A DNA stretch of 64,000 nucleotides from JAAURB01 sp049647265 (lineage in GTDB: Bacteria > Cyanobacteriota > Cyanobacteriia > Cyanobacteriales > Microcoleaceae): positions 247,008 through 311,007 of the forward strand of contig JBARXJ010000015.1 of NCBI GenBank assembly GCA_049647265.1. Direction: 5' to 3'. Positions 52,599 to 61,580 of the stretch are shown piece after piece. A program made the translations under genes and the position numbers. Position 1 is the first letter of the stretch, and each line of letters opens with the position of its first letter. A model generated the notes under the pieces. The model was not told the origin of the DNA. It saw only the letters and a list, made by a program, of their open reading frames with translations, and did not search any database.

Positions 52599-53164
52599 AT
52601 AAATAAAAAAGGAGTTCTCTAAGCCTGCTATAGTTTATGATACAATCTCCAGAATAACTCAAACAATAGCTCGGCTGTTTTGATCATCAGTGACATTCTC
52701 CACATCAATCCTGTTGGCTTCATGCTGATTGTCTCTATTACCATCAGGTTACAGCTTTGTTGTCCTCTGCTGTGAGGGTAACATTGATGTTGTGGCGATT
52801 ATTGGCAAAGGCGACGGTGCTGTATATCCTGCACAATAGATACAGCCGGCTTATGTATCCGATAGAAAAGAATATACCGCTATCAGTTTAAATCCGTTGA
52901 AGTTTTCCTGTGAAAATCACTCAAACTTGTTGATCTTGACAGATATACTTTCAAAGATCTGTCTCAAGGCTTACGACTTTGTCTTGGGAATATTTGATAA
53001 AATGAAAGTATTATTTCTTAACATTTCAGTGGTGAATGTACACAACTGTTATCTGTTAAGCAATCCAGCTCTCTGGCGGTTTAGGAATATACAGTAATTT
53101 TAGACTGTTATTGAGCTGAATTCAATCAACTAAACTGTTCAAAACGAACAATTAGGAGGATCAC
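52599..53164. promoter_or_regulatory. Long upstream region of nblA
   Basis: 566 bp with no convincing gene, likely to hold the nutrient-stress promoter of nblA. Seen: CTGTAT...ATACAG inverted repeat near 52817-52845; GACAGAT (52938-52944) with ATCTGTC (52957-52963); a partial NtcA-like GTA-N8-TAA near 53007, and GTA-N8-TTA near 53038, neither a full GTA-N8-TAC. AGGAGG at 53154-53159 is the nblA ribosome site. A 66-codon ORF at 52897-53097 has no protein character. Confidence 0.5.
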
Positions 53165-53362
53165 ATGAGCCAACCGAGTGAATTAACCTTAGAGCAAAAG
53201 TTCAACTTGTCATCTTTTAAGTTACAAGTCGATCAAATGAGCCAAGAACAAGCTCAACAATTTCTAGTCAATCTCTATGAGCAAATGATGATTCGAGAGA
53301 ATATGTATCAGCATTTTCTCAAGCATCAGTGGGGCTTAGAACCCAGTGGCTATAACGACTAA
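53165..53362 (+). CDS. nblA: Phycobilisome degradation protein NblA
   Basis: 65 residues, the NblA size. NblA is an adaptor that binds phycobiliproteins and Clp protease and triggers phycobilisome breakdown during nitrogen or sulfur starvation. The family pattern is clear: LTLEQKFNLSSFKLQVDQMS, then QAQQFLVNLYEQMMIRENMY and the C-terminal FLKHQWGLEP that contacts phycobiliprotein. An ideal AGGAGG lies five bases before the ATG. A long upstream region suggests complex control. The presence of nblA shows the organism has phycobilisomes. Confidence 0.96.
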   Translation: MSQPSELTLEQKFNLSSFKLQVDQMSQEQAQQFLVNLYEQMMIRENMYQHFLKHQWGLEPSGYND

Positions 53363-53374
53363 TTAAACAGTGCT

Positions 53375-53409
53375 GTCGCCGACGGCGACCTCAATCTCTT
53401 ACTTTTTTT
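53375..53409 (+). terminator. Hairpin after nblA
   Basis: GTCGCC (53375-53380) pairs with GGCGAC (53384-53389) over GAC, and a T6-7 run follows from about 53403, 14 bases after the stem. Only the late T-run weakens the case for an intrinsic nblA terminator. Confidence 0.5.
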
Positions 53410-53529
53410 CAATCTAGGAAAACGGGTCAGGGATCACGGGGCGTCAAAGGCTTTAATTGGACAGTCATCACAGATCAGTTTAGGTTTAATCATTGTTCTG
53501 ATTAGAAAGAATTATCTAATTATATGTTC

Positions 53530-53982
53530 TTATTGTTTTCGTTCTAATGTGGCTTCCATCACACTTAAAAAGTTTAGGGATGATCCGGTCATAATGGCAC
53601 TGGAGTAATGATAACAACTCTGATCTAAACGCCGTAACGTTTCAAAGCCACTACGACGTTGTCGTTCATCTCCCAATACCCAATAACGCTGAATAATAGA
53701 TTCTGGTGTAATCATACCTTCCCCTTCAACATTACCCAGTTCGCTGTGTTGCAAAACAAATGTATATTGCCGTTCTTGGTGTCCTAAACGTCCTCGATAC
53801 TTTAAAATATTATCACTGCGATCGCTGCCTGGGAAAATCAGTTTTGTCACCATATTAAACCATTCCCCTTGATTCCATGCCACTAAAGTTCTACCTTTAA
53901 CAATAACGGGTTGATGATTACGATCTATCCAGTTTCCCTCAATTATCCATTGACCCGATTCTATTAAAAAAGTATGAGCCAC
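53530..53982 (-). CDS. Conserved hypothetical protein, lipocalin-like beta-barrel possible
   Basis: 150 residues, soluble, predicted mostly beta, with alternating strands (GQWIIEGNWIDRNHQPVIVK, LVAWNQGEWFNMVTKL, YTFVLQHSELGNVEGEGMI, SIIQRYWVLGDERQRR) and a C-terminal helix. The WxxEGxW start and alternating strands recall small lipocalin-like barrels, a fold also used by cyanobacterial phycobilin lyases (CpcS/CpcT), but I see no specific lyase signature. It sits convergent with nblA. Function unknown. Confidence 0.7.
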   Translation of the reverse strand: MAHTFLIESGQWIIEGNWIDRNHQPVIVKGRTLVAWNQGEWFNMVTKLIFPGSDRSDNILKYRGRLGHQERQYTFVLQHSELGNVEGEGMITPESIIQRYWVLGDERQRRSGFETLRRLDQSCYHYSSAIMTGSSLNFLSVMEATLERKQ

Positions 53983-54233
53983 AATTGTATCCCCGATAAA
54001 ATATAGGTTTAAATTTGTCTGTTAACTCAAAGAACTCTGACCCCATTCATTAAATTTTTGTCCACTAAAAATTCACTTTATTTCTTATATTTTACCATAG
54101 TGAATTTTGCGGTTTATCAAAAAATTAATCAGTGATATCAATCCGGTTCCCCTTAAAAGACAAGAGGCTTTTGCTCAAAGCCCCTTATAACAATCAAACC
54201 GTTATTATCGTTAACTCATAGCTGAATTCGTCA

Positions 54234-54650
54234 CTATATTTTATTTCTAGCTTTCACTTTAATACTGGGAGCCGCCGCACCATAATTAATTCGGCAACCG
54301 AGATTGAATATACTGGCACCACATTCTAAAGGAACAACTTCTTCCTCAAGCAATGCACTACAACTGACATATCCGTCATCATTTGTATCTTTAATCATAC
54401 AAGAAATAGGCTGCGCTCCTGAACTGCTTGACCATCCTTGCATTCCCTGAACCGCCACTATATGCGCCCAGAAAAAGTAGACCATCGCAGCCCCAACTAC
54501 GCCTAAAATAGCTAGCCCAGCTTTCAGCTTCCAACTGCTAAATATTTGATTAACTTTGACTTTAATTTGATCGACCGCCGTGGGAGATGTACTGACAGTA
54601 GTGACTGGAGTCTCTGTCGTCTTGAGATTATCAGTTGGAAGATCAGACAT
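54234..54650 (-). CDS. Small single-pass membrane protein, unknown
   Basis: 138 residues from ATG 54650 (MSDLPTDNLK) with AAGGAGA upstream; the ORF stays open 19 codons further without a ribosome site. A Ser/Thr/Pro-rich cytoplasmic part (about 1-40) leads to a short amphipathic run and one transmembrane helix (LKAGLAILGVVGAAMVYFFW, about 53-74). The periplasmic part has four Cys (SCMIKD, SCSALL, ECGASI, GCRINYG), likely two disulfides, and an Asp-rich DTNDDGY loop that could bind calcium. It ends IKVKARNKI. Family not recognised. Confidence 0.75.
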   Translation of the reverse strand: MSDLPTDNLKTTETPVTTVSTSPTAVDQIKVKVNQIFSSWKLKAGLAILGVVGAAMVYFFWAHIVAVQGMQGWSSSSGAQPISCMIKDTNDDGYVSCSALLEEEVVPLECGASIFNLGCRINYGAAAPSIKVKARNKI

Positions 54651-54760
54651 TGGTTTCTCCTTAAAATAATGAGCCGAATAACACCGAAATCTCACTGCTC
54701 TCAACACATATAGTGTGAATCAGTATTAATTTCACAGGTGATCGAGGTAGACTTAATATT

Positions 54761-54919
54761 ATGAGCTATACTCTTTACTACCACATTATAGTCAGAGGCT
54801 TCGGCTGGGTGTATAATCCACCAGAGAGATTTATGCTGATGGCGGCGCGATGGTATGGCAGAAAATTGCGCTCCGGACTGAGGCATAGGTTCTATACCGT
54901 CAATAACACCGTGAGATGA
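54761..54919 (+). CDS. Possible 52-residue small ORF
   Basis: ATG 54761 to TGA 54919, starting MSYTLYYHIIVRGFGW and rich in Arg and Tyr. GAGG lies at 54744-54747, 13 bases upstream, longer than ideal. It shares its region with a reverse-strand chance ORF (54701-54886). No family recognised; the case is weak, but nothing else explains this 400-bp gap. Confidence 0.25.
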   Translation: MSYTLYYHIIVRGFGWVYNPPERFMLMAARWYGRKLRSGLRHRFYTVNNTVR

Positions 54920-55060
54920 TCCGCGCTGGATTGAGTTGGGGAACCCGGATAAAAGTCAGATGGAACTCAGCCAGAGATTAACAGTAATTTGAACCCGTTG
55001 TTATTAAATTTAGTTTGCCCTATCCCCTCGAAAAACCTAAACTACAAACCGTGAATATGT

Positions 55061-55285
55061 ATGCATGATCATGAAATCCTCTATCCTGAAATTTATCAAC
55101 CCGCCGCTGAAGCGTTTGAGGTCTATCAGGTAACCCATAAATTTTATCAAGAAGCGCAGTATCGTCAAGCTTGTCAGAATCATGACCAATGGTATCGCGA
55201 AGTGGCGCAGGCTCATCAGCAAGAATTAGAGAAAATGCGGGGTGATATTAATTTGTTTGGCTGGTTTTCAAAATGGAGAAATTGA
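55061..55285 (+). CDS. Small hypothetical protein (74 residues)
   Basis: MHDHEILYPEIYQPAAEAFE... to FGWFSKWRN, a charged, helical protein with aromatic spacing (YQVTHKFYQEAQYRQACQNH) that looks like real protein sequence. It is cytosolic, with no ribosome site of note. It is in the gap upstream of the dxs 3' end. I do not recognise a family; such short helical proteins are common in filamentous cyanobacteria. Confidence 0.55.
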   Translation: MHDHEILYPEIYQPAAEAFEVYQVTHKFYQEAQYRQACQNHDQWYREVAQAHQQELEKMRGDINLFGWFSKWRN

Positions 55286-55433
55286 ACGGTCTACTCTCTC
55301 AGTAAAACTCTTTGTTGAGTTGATTAAATCAGAACGGTTAAACATCATCAGAAAAGCGATCGCATACGACTTAATCGAGATGGCGATCGCTATTATTATA
55401 CAAAATATTGAGAGACCGTGTAATACGACTCAG

Positions 55434-57347
55434 TTACGATATACCAACAGTAGAACGTTGCTGGTTAAACATCGTTTTGAGAATGTGTTCTGCCATTTGA
55501 GGACTGGTTAAGCCTAAATCGGCCTTAGATTGATCCGGTTTAGCATGATCCACCAATTTATCCGGAACACCAAAGCGTTTGAGACTGACCTGAATATCAT
55601 GGTCTAATAAAGCCTCTGCAACCGCCGATCCAAAACCTCCAATTAAGCAGCCTTCCTCTAAGGTTGCCACTTTACCAATTTGTTGAGCCAAAGGTAAGAT
55701 TAAATCGGTATCTAATGGCTTGACAAACCGGGCATTAATCACGGTTGATTCTATCCCATGTTCGCTGAGAATTTCTGCCACTTGCAAAGATGAGGCCACC
55801 ATTGAACCATATCCCAACAGTAACAAATCATCACCCTGGCGTAAAATTTCCCCTTTGCCGATGGGTAACGCTTCCCAGCCTTCCTCCATTAACGGAACTC
55901 CAATTCCCGATCCGCGAGGATAACGCATGGCAATTGGCCCGTCTGTATGCTCAATTCCGGTAACAATCATCTCCTGTAACTCGGCTTCATCTTTGGGAGC
56001 CATAATTGTAATATTAGGCAAGCACCGCAGATAAGCAATATCATACAGTCCTTGGTGAGTCGGGCCATCTGCACCGACAATTCCCGCCCGATCTAAACAG
56101 AGAAATACGGGTAATTTTTGAATGCAGATATCGTGGATAATCTGGTCATAAGCCCGTTGCAGGAAAGTCGAATAAATCGCAGCCACTGGACGCATTCCTT
56201 CTGTGGCTAAACCCGCTGCTAAAGTTAAGGCGTGTTGTTCTGCAATACCGACATCAACATATTGTTGGGGTAGTTTGGCTTGCAATTTATCTAACCCTGT
56301 ACCTGTTGCCATCGCTGCGGTAATCCCAATAATTTTAGGATCATTTTCCGCTAATTTGACTAAAGTATGGGCAAACACTTTAGAATAACTCGGGGGTTTA
56401 GGAGTTTTAGAAGGAATCGCTTTTCCGGTTGCCAGATTAAACGCAGATTGGGCATGATAACCCACTTGATCTTGTTCTGCAATCGCATAACCTTTCCCTT
56501 TAACAGTAGAAACATGAACCATCACTGGCCCTTTCATTTCATGGCCTTGTCTAAAGGTTTCGATTAACTCCTCTAAATTATGACCATCCACAGGCCCGAG
56601 ATAAGTGAAGCCCAATTCTTCAATAATTGCCCCCACTTTCGGCACAGCTAGACGTTTCATCCCTTCTTTGAGGCGTTCCATTTCAGGAGTGAAAGTTTCA
56701 CCCACAAACGGGATATGTTTAAACTGTTCTCGGAGATTATCCTTGAGAAACTGAACGGGTGGACTGAGGCGCATTTTATTGAGATATCGCGGAATTGCCC
56801 CTACATTCGGAGAAATTGACATCTCATTATCGTTGAGTACCACCATTAAGTTGGTGTTGGGTAAATGACCCGCATGGTTAATCGCTTCTAAGGCCATACC
56901 GCCTGTTAAGGCACCATCTCCAATCACCGCAACCGTTTTAAAGTTTTCCCCCTTCAGATCCCGTGCGATCGCCATTCCTAAGGCGGCTGAGATGCTGGTT
57001 GAGGCGTGTCCTGCGCCAAAATGGTCAAATTTGTTTTCGCAGCGCTTGAGATAGCCTGCAATACCGTCTTTTTGCCGTAATGTATGGAAATTGTTATAGC
57101 GACCGGTAATCATTTTGTGGGGATAGGCTTGGTGACCCACATCCCAAATGACTTTATCTCGGTCTAAATCTAAGGTTTGGTAAAGTCCCAGGGTGAGTTC
57201 GACTACACCTAATCCAGGGCCTAAATGACCGCCACTGGCTGCGATTGTTTCTAAATGCTTTTCTCGAATCTGTCGGGCAATTTCTTGGAGTTCGTGGATC
57301 GACAGACCATGAAGTTGATTTGGATGAGTAATTTCACTCAGGTGCAT
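55434..57347 (-). CDS. dxs: 1-deoxy-D-xylulose-5-phosphate synthase
   Basis: 637 residues from ATG 57347 (MHLSEITHPNQLHGLSIHEL), the usual Dxs start and size. A thiamine-diphosphate transketolase-like enzyme that joins pyruvate and glyceraldehyde-3-phosphate; it feeds the MEP isoprenoid pathway and also thiazole (ThiG) and pyridoxal synthesis. Motifs: SGGHLGPGLGVVELTLGLYQ, the TPP-binding GDGALTGGMALEAINHAG...NDNEMSISPN, and TFLQRAYDQIIHDICIQKLP in the pyrimidine domain. The frame runs 43 codons further upstream to 57476, through a 48-bp palindromic element also found in tnpB at 58511; whether that extension is translated is open. Confidence 0.96.
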   Translation of the reverse strand: MHLSEITHPNQLHGLSIHELQEIARQIREKHLETIAASGGHLGPGLGVVELTLGLYQTLDLDRDKVIWDVGHQAYPHKMITGRYNNFHTLRQKDGIAGYLKRCENKFDHFGAGHASTSISAALGMAIARDLKGENFKTVAVIGDGALTGGMALEAINHAGHLPNTNLMVVLNDNEMSISPNVGAIPRYLNKMRLSPPVQFLKDNLREQFKHIPFVGETFTPEMERLKEGMKRLAVPKVGAIIEELGFTYLGPVDGHNLEELIETFRQGHEMKGPVMVHVSTVKGKGYAIAEQDQVGYHAQSAFNLATGKAIPSKTPKPPSYSKVFAHTLVKLAENDPKIIGITAAMATGTGLDKLQAKLPQQYVDVGIAEQHALTLAAGLATEGMRPVAAIYSTFLQRAYDQIIHDICIQKLPVFLCLDRAGIVGADGPTHQGLYDIAYLRCLPNITIMAPKDEAELQEMIVTGIEHTDGPIAMRYPRGSGIGVPLMEEGWEALPIGKGEILRQGDDLLLLGYGSMVASSLQVAEILSEHGIESTVINARFVKPLDTDLILPLAQQIGKVATLEEGCLIGGFGSAVAEALLDHDIQVSLKRFGVPDKLVDHAKPDQSKADLGLTSPQMAEHILKTMFNQQRSTVGIS

Positions 57348-57410
57348 ATTTCTAATACCTGCGCTTGCCGTTATTAATGCTTTGGGTCTATGACCTAGAT
57401 TTTTAATCTG

Positions 57411-57458
57411 GTCAGCGTTCTCTCGGATACAAGCTCCGATAGCTGCGCTGACTTCGTC
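57411..57458 (-). repeat. 48-bp palindromic element, copy upstream of dxs
   Basis: On the reverse strand it begins GACGAAGTC and ends GCTGAC, reading in the dxs upstream frame as DEVSAAIGACIRENAD. Outer 7-bp stem GTCAGCG/CGCTGAC; inner stem CTATCGGA/TCCGAGAG (one mismatch) with loop GCTTGTA. It matches the copy in tnpB (58511-58558) except at seven positions. The outer stem differs between the two copies yet stays paired in each. Confidence 0.85.
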
Positions 57459-57742
57459 ATAATACATAGATGACATGGTAGCAAGGGACGGAGATCAATG
57501 GGTATTTGTCTCCTAAAATGCAGTTTGGTTAAAAATTGACAGATTTAGGCTGAGTTGCGGGAAATTCAGCACAGAGTCAAGATTCAAAACTTGTTGTTTT
57601 CTGACATATTTGTTATCTTTTCTTCATTTTTACCAAGAGAAGCGGGTCTAAAGCCTCGCCCTTCTAGGGCGATTAACTTTTGTCAGTAATAAAGACAATA
57701 GAATTGTAGCTTATCGGCATTTGTTTGTGGTAAAATCAACTC

Positions 57743-58997
57743 ATGATAGTTAGAGAGGCTAGGCTGCTAAACGGGTTATCGGTACAATATCAAGCCTTGG
57801 ATGAAGCCATAAGAACTGCTCAGTTTATTAGGAATAAAGCAGTTAGATTGTGGCGAGACGAGAAAGATGTTAATAAAGCTCGTTTATCTTTATTGTGCAA
57901 AGAACTAGCTCGTGAATTCCCCTTTGCCAAAAAGCTAAACTCAATGGCACGTCAGGCATCCGCAGAAAGAGCTTGGAATTCTATCTCTAATTTCTATCGC
58001 CGTTGTAGAGAGGGTGCAAAGAAAAGGGGTTATCCCCAGTTCAAAAAGCATTCTCGTTCAGTTGAATATAAGACCTCTGGCTGGAAACTTTCAGAGGACT
58101 GTCTAACCATTCACTTCACTGATGGTTTTAAAGCGGGTACGTTTTCTCTATTCTGTAATCATAAGACTAGAGAGGACTTGTTCAGGCTTAAAATTAATCG
58201 AGTAAGAGTAGTTAGACGAGCCGATGGTTATTATGCTCAATTTTGTTTTGATGCGACTCGCAAAGAAACGGGAAACTATACCGGGAATGTTATTGGCATT
58301 GATTTGGGCTTGAAGTATTTTTACAAAGACCAAAACAATAATGCGGTAACCTATCCCAAGTACTTAAGACGGACTGAAAAACGAATTAAGAAGCTACAAC
58401 GGCGACTATCTAGAAAATTTGTCAAGGGGGCTAAACCCCAATCAAACAACTACCATAAAGCTAGAAATAGACTAGGGAAAGCTCATTTAAAGGTTCAAAG
58501 ACAGCGTAAAGACGAAGTCTTCGCAGCTCTCGGAGCTTGCATCCGAGAGAACGAAGACTGGGCTGTTAAATTAGCTCGGTGCGTAGTCCACTCTAACGAT
58601 GTGGTTGTCTATGAAGACCTGAAGATACAAAATATGGTCAAGAATCATCATCTGGCTAAGTCTATCTCTGATGCATCGTGGTATCAATTCACGATTGGGG
58701 TTAGAATATTTTGGCAAGGTTTGGGATAAGACAGTCATTGCCGTTGCCCCTAACTATACCTCTCAAGATTGCTCAAATTGTGGGTTTAGAGTAAAGAAAT
58801 CACTTTCTACTAGAACTCATCAATGTCCTAATTGTCAGATAGAAATTTGTCGAGATACAAATGCGGCATTAAATATCCTCAAAAAAGGGATGAACATTCT
58901 AGGGCTTGAGTGGAATAACAATCACAGTACCCAAGGGCATTGGGAAACTGCCGGGGAACCGGAAACGCGCTTAGGAGACTTCAGCCGCTGTTGTTGA
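57743..58997 (+). pseudogene. tnpB: RNA-guided nuclease/transposase accessory TnpB, frameshifted
   Basis: Two overlapping frames make one TnpB. The first (57743-58729) has the N-terminal helical/beta wedge region and RuvC motif I (GIDLGLKYF, catalytic Asp) and motif II (VVYEDLKIQNM, catalytic Glu). The second (58671-58997) supplies LGLEYFGKVWDK, the zinc finger (CSNCGF ... CPNCQ) and the third catalytic Asp (CRDTNAALNI). The frame breaks by one base near 58690-58705 where SDASWYQF meets LEYFG. In addition 45 bp (15 codons) of a palindromic element are inserted in frame at 58511-58558 between RuvC motifs I and II. All catalytic residues survive, so inactivation looks recent. Confidence 0.92.
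58511..58558 (+). repeat. 48-bp palindromic element, copy inside tnpB
   Basis: GACGAAGTC at the left and GAAGAC at the right, with outer 7-bp stem GTCTTCG/CGAAGAC, inner 8-bp stem CTCTCGGA/TCCGAGAG and loop GCTTGCA. It reads in the tnpB frame as DEVFAALGACIREND-type residues (DEV, FAALG, ACIRENED). Normal TnpB proteins have RKDW here, so 45 bp appear inserted with a GAC on both sides, keeping frame. Same peptide frame as the copy upstream of dxs. Confidence 0.88.
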
Positions 58998-59784
58998 TGA
59001 GAAATCTGATTCAATAAGCTGTGTCGATGAATCAAGAATTAACTGTAGTTAAGAATCCCCGCCCTTATAGGGCGAGGGAGTATGTCAACCCTAGCGATTG
59101 GCAACTTTAACACGACCTCTGCATCCCCAATACCGATCAAATCCACTATAAATGGCTTCCAATCAATTTAATGGGCTTTGGAATTGTTACCCGTCGCTGA
59201 CTTTTTTCAGAAGTCGATCTATTGCCATAGAGAAGTATTAATTAATATTGAAAGAACATATTCAGTTGAAGAAGGAGTCAGAAGTCACGCCCGTCAGTAT
59301 CCAGGAGCAATTCCGGCGGGGTATGAATTCCCGCCACTGATTGAAGACCATCGATGGCGTAGATTTGATGGGGGTGCAAAAACGCCTGATAATTCATCTG
59401 ATAAAAATACTACAGCTTTTGTCTCTAACCCGCCAAATATAGCAATTAATTTATGATTCCTGAAAATTATAGAAACTGATAAAAAACCTAATTCTGTTTC
59501 CCCTTTTCTTTTCTAATAAGATTTTTTACAACTCAAGTTATATTGATATTTTGGTTTTAAATTATTTTTTATTATGACTTTTAAAGTATTAATGATTCCT
59601 CAGACTAACAATTAATTTCATCGTTTAATTATAGTTTATTTTAGACAATCTCAAATCACAGTCTATCGCCAAAATCAGACTAAAGAAAGATAATAACCTC
59701 AGGCAATCGATAGATGCCGCAGCTAAATGAATTGAGTTTAATACAGTTATATTCTATAAGCTTTATTTTTATATATTTAAGTTA
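58998..59784. other. Region between the IS and topoisomerase gene, possible gene remnant
   Basis: About 790 bp. It holds the right-end hairpin of the IS and then a 92-codon TTG-started ORF at 59178-59456 with protein-like composition in its second half (AIPAGYEFPPLIEDHRWRRF). A stop precedes it in frame and no ribosome site is visible, so it may be a remnant of a gene hit by the insertion. The last 330 bp before the topoisomerase gene are AT-rich and empty. Confidence 0.4.
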
Positions 59785-60885
59785 ATGCAGATTCCATCGT
59801 CACTAGCCGATCATCGTCAACTGATTCGTGAAAAGTTGGCAACTGATATTATAATAAATCCTCAAACCGCCGCCAAATCAGCAGGGTTACGGTATGTTAG
59901 CGATGATATGCCAGGCTGGACTCGTAAACCTTGGGGGCGGGGTTTTAGCTATTTTGATGATAACGGCGATCGCATTTCTGATAAAATTATTTTAAACCGA
60001 CTTAAGGGATTAAATATTCCTCCAGCGTGGCAACAAGTCTGGATTTGTCCCGATGCCAACGGTCATCTACAAGCAACAGGACGAGATCAACGGGGACGCA
60101 AACAATATCGTTATCATCCAGATTGGTGTCGGCAACGAAGTCAGGCTAAATTTGATCGAATGATTCCGTTTGGTTGTGCTTTGCCACTGATTCGTCAAGA
60201 ATGCGATCGCAGTTTAGGTCATCCTCAACTTACCCGTGATAAGATTTTAGCGGTGATTGTCCGATTGTTAGATGAAACTTTAATTCGAGTTGGAAATCCG
60301 GAATACGCTAAGCAAAATTCATCTTATGGTTTAACAACGTTACGCAACCGCCATGTTGAAGTATTTAGTACAAAAGTTTGTTTTGAATTTACAGGTAAAA
60401 GTGGTGTTCATCATGAAATAGAATTGCGCGATCCTCGTTTAGCTAGGGCAATTAAACGTTGTAAAGAATTACCTGGATATCAGTTATTTCAATATCTTGA
60501 CGAGGCAGGAAAACGACAAACGATAGATTCAGGCGATGTGAATCAATATCTAGAAATGATTACAGGACATTCATTTACCGCCAAAGAATTCCGCACTTGG
60601 GCGGGTACTGTTGAGGCTGTTTCTGCCTTCCAAAAAGTCGGATCATTTCAATCTCAAACCGAAGCAAAACAGAATATTGTGAATGTGGTCAAACAGGTTG
60701 CAAAACGTTTAGGTAATCGTCCGGCAACCTGTCGGAAATATTACATTCATCCGTTAGTCTTGGAAACTTATCAAGCTGGAGAACTTTTACCCATCTTAGA
60801 AGAAATCAAAACCCAGAAGAATTTAACCCATGAGTATTTAGAAGCTTCGGAATTAGCGGTGTTAGACTTTCTAGAAGATTATTGA
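59785..60885 (+). CDS. DNA topoisomerase IB
   Basis: 366 residues of the poxvirus/bacterial type IB topoisomerase family, which relax supercoils through a 3'-phosphotyrosyl link. Seen: N-terminal domain with AGLRYVSDDMPGWTRKPWG...; LDETLIRVGNPEYAKQN followed by YGLTTLRNRHV (catalytic Arg), FTGKSGVHHEIEL (catalytic Lys in GKSG), FRTWAGTVEA (second Arg) and the active-site Tyr in CRKYYIHP. All catalytic residues are present. The last seven bases overlap the convergent membrane-protein gene. Found in some cyanobacteria beside topoisomerase IA/gyrase. Confidence 0.93.
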   Translation: MQIPSSLADHRQLIREKLATDIIINPQTAAKSAGLRYVSDDMPGWTRKPWGRGFSYFDDNGDRISDKIILNRLKGLNIPPAWQQVWICPDANGHLQATGRDQRGRKQYRYHPDWCRQRSQAKFDRMIPFGCALPLIRQECDRSLGHPQLTRDKILAVIVRLLDETLIRVGNPEYAKQNSSYGLTTLRNRHVEVFSTKVCFEFTGKSGVHHEIELRDPRLARAIKRCKELPGYQLFQYLDEAGKRQTIDSGDVNQYLEMITGHSFTAKEFRTWAGTVEAVSAFQKVGSFQSQTEAKQNIVNVVKQVAKRLGNRPATCRKYYIHPLVLETYQAGELLPILEEIKTQKNLTHEYLEASELAVLDFLEDY

Positions 60886-61580
60886 ACCGTAACTTCGGCT
60901 AAACGACGTTGATATTGTTCTTCGTTAAACTGCATTTCTTCAGTCGTTAAAAAGGCGGTGGCAGAAGGAGGACGCATATCCCATTGAACTTCTGCTAAAA
61001 ATAATAAAGTTCCGGCAATAACACCACCTGTAAACAGAAAGGGTAAAGAACCACTGTAGGGCAGTAAAGTAATGGCGATCAGATGAATCATTGCTGCAAT
61101 GATAAATGTGCGCGATCGCATTCCCCAACCGGTTAAAGCATAACCCGCTGCACTTAATCCCAACCACAACGGACACAGATTAATTAACACCCAACCCCAA
61201 CCGAGGAAGATGCCGCAGTCTGTGAGGATCACTCCACCTAACATCAGGACGGCCCAAGTATAAACGACCCAACGAAGCTGTTCAACTTTTACCCAAAACC
61301 ACGCCAGCATTGACATCGCGACAGTTGCCACAACCGTTAAGACTGTCCAGACAATGGCTTGATGTTGCCAACTGATGGGGAAAAATTGGGCAACCAGAAA
61401 AATGATTGCTGTGATCCATCCCCAAATTACAAAAATCTGATCGATGCGGGTATAAAGTGCTGAAATTAACTGAATTTTACCAATTTTCCAATTAATTTGT
61501 AGCAGTCCCCGTAAGTCTTGAACATCTAATGCTTCTTGCTTGCAACGAATCAAAGGTTCAGCGGTGTTAAAGAAACTCAT
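60879..61580 (-). CDS. Multi-spanning membrane protein, unknown
   Basis: 233 residues with about six membrane helices between residues 45 and 200 (FVIWGWITAIIFLVAQFF, AIVWTVLTVVATVAMSMLAW, VYTWAVLMLGGVILTDCGIF, VLINLCPLWLGLSAAGYAL, a helix from FIIAAMIHLIAITLL, and FLFTGGVIAGTLLFLAEV). The N-terminal 40 and C-terminal 30 residues are soluble; the C-terminus is charged (TTEEMQFNEEQYQRRLAE). It resembles no transporter family I can name. It overlaps the topoisomerase gene by 7 bp at their 3' ends. Confidence 0.8.
   Translation of the reverse strand: MSFFNTAEPLIRCKQEALDVQDLRGLLQINWKIGKIQLISALYTRIDQIFVIWGWITAIIFLVAQFFPISWQHQAIVWTVLTVVATVAMSMLAWFWVKVEQLRWVVYTWAVLMLGGVILTDCGIFLGWGWVLINLCPLWLGLSAAGYALTGWGMRSRTFIIAAMIHLIAITLLPYSGSLPFLFTGGVIAGTLLFLAEVQWDMRPPSATAFLTTEEMQFNEEQYQRRLAEVTVQ

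Larger units (their letters stand above)
57640..59085 (+). mobile_element. IS200/IS605-superfamily tnpB-only element (IS1341-like), decayed
   Basis: About 1.45 kb. Both flanks of the tnpB gene carry short stem-loops of one design: TCGCCC-TTCTA-GGGCGA at 57656-57672 on the left and CGCCC-TTATA-GGGCG at 59060-59074 on the right, typical of the subterminal hairpins of this superfamily. No tnpA is present, so it cannot move unaided. The region from the end of tnpB to the right hairpin (about 58900-59085) is where an omega (reRNA) guide RNA would be expected. Exact ends are not resolved. Confidence 0.7.

Noticed and set aside
53007..53060. NtcA-binding site upstream of nblA
   Set aside because: Only half-matches (GTA-N8-TAA, GTA-N8-TTA) are present, so it is not called as a site.
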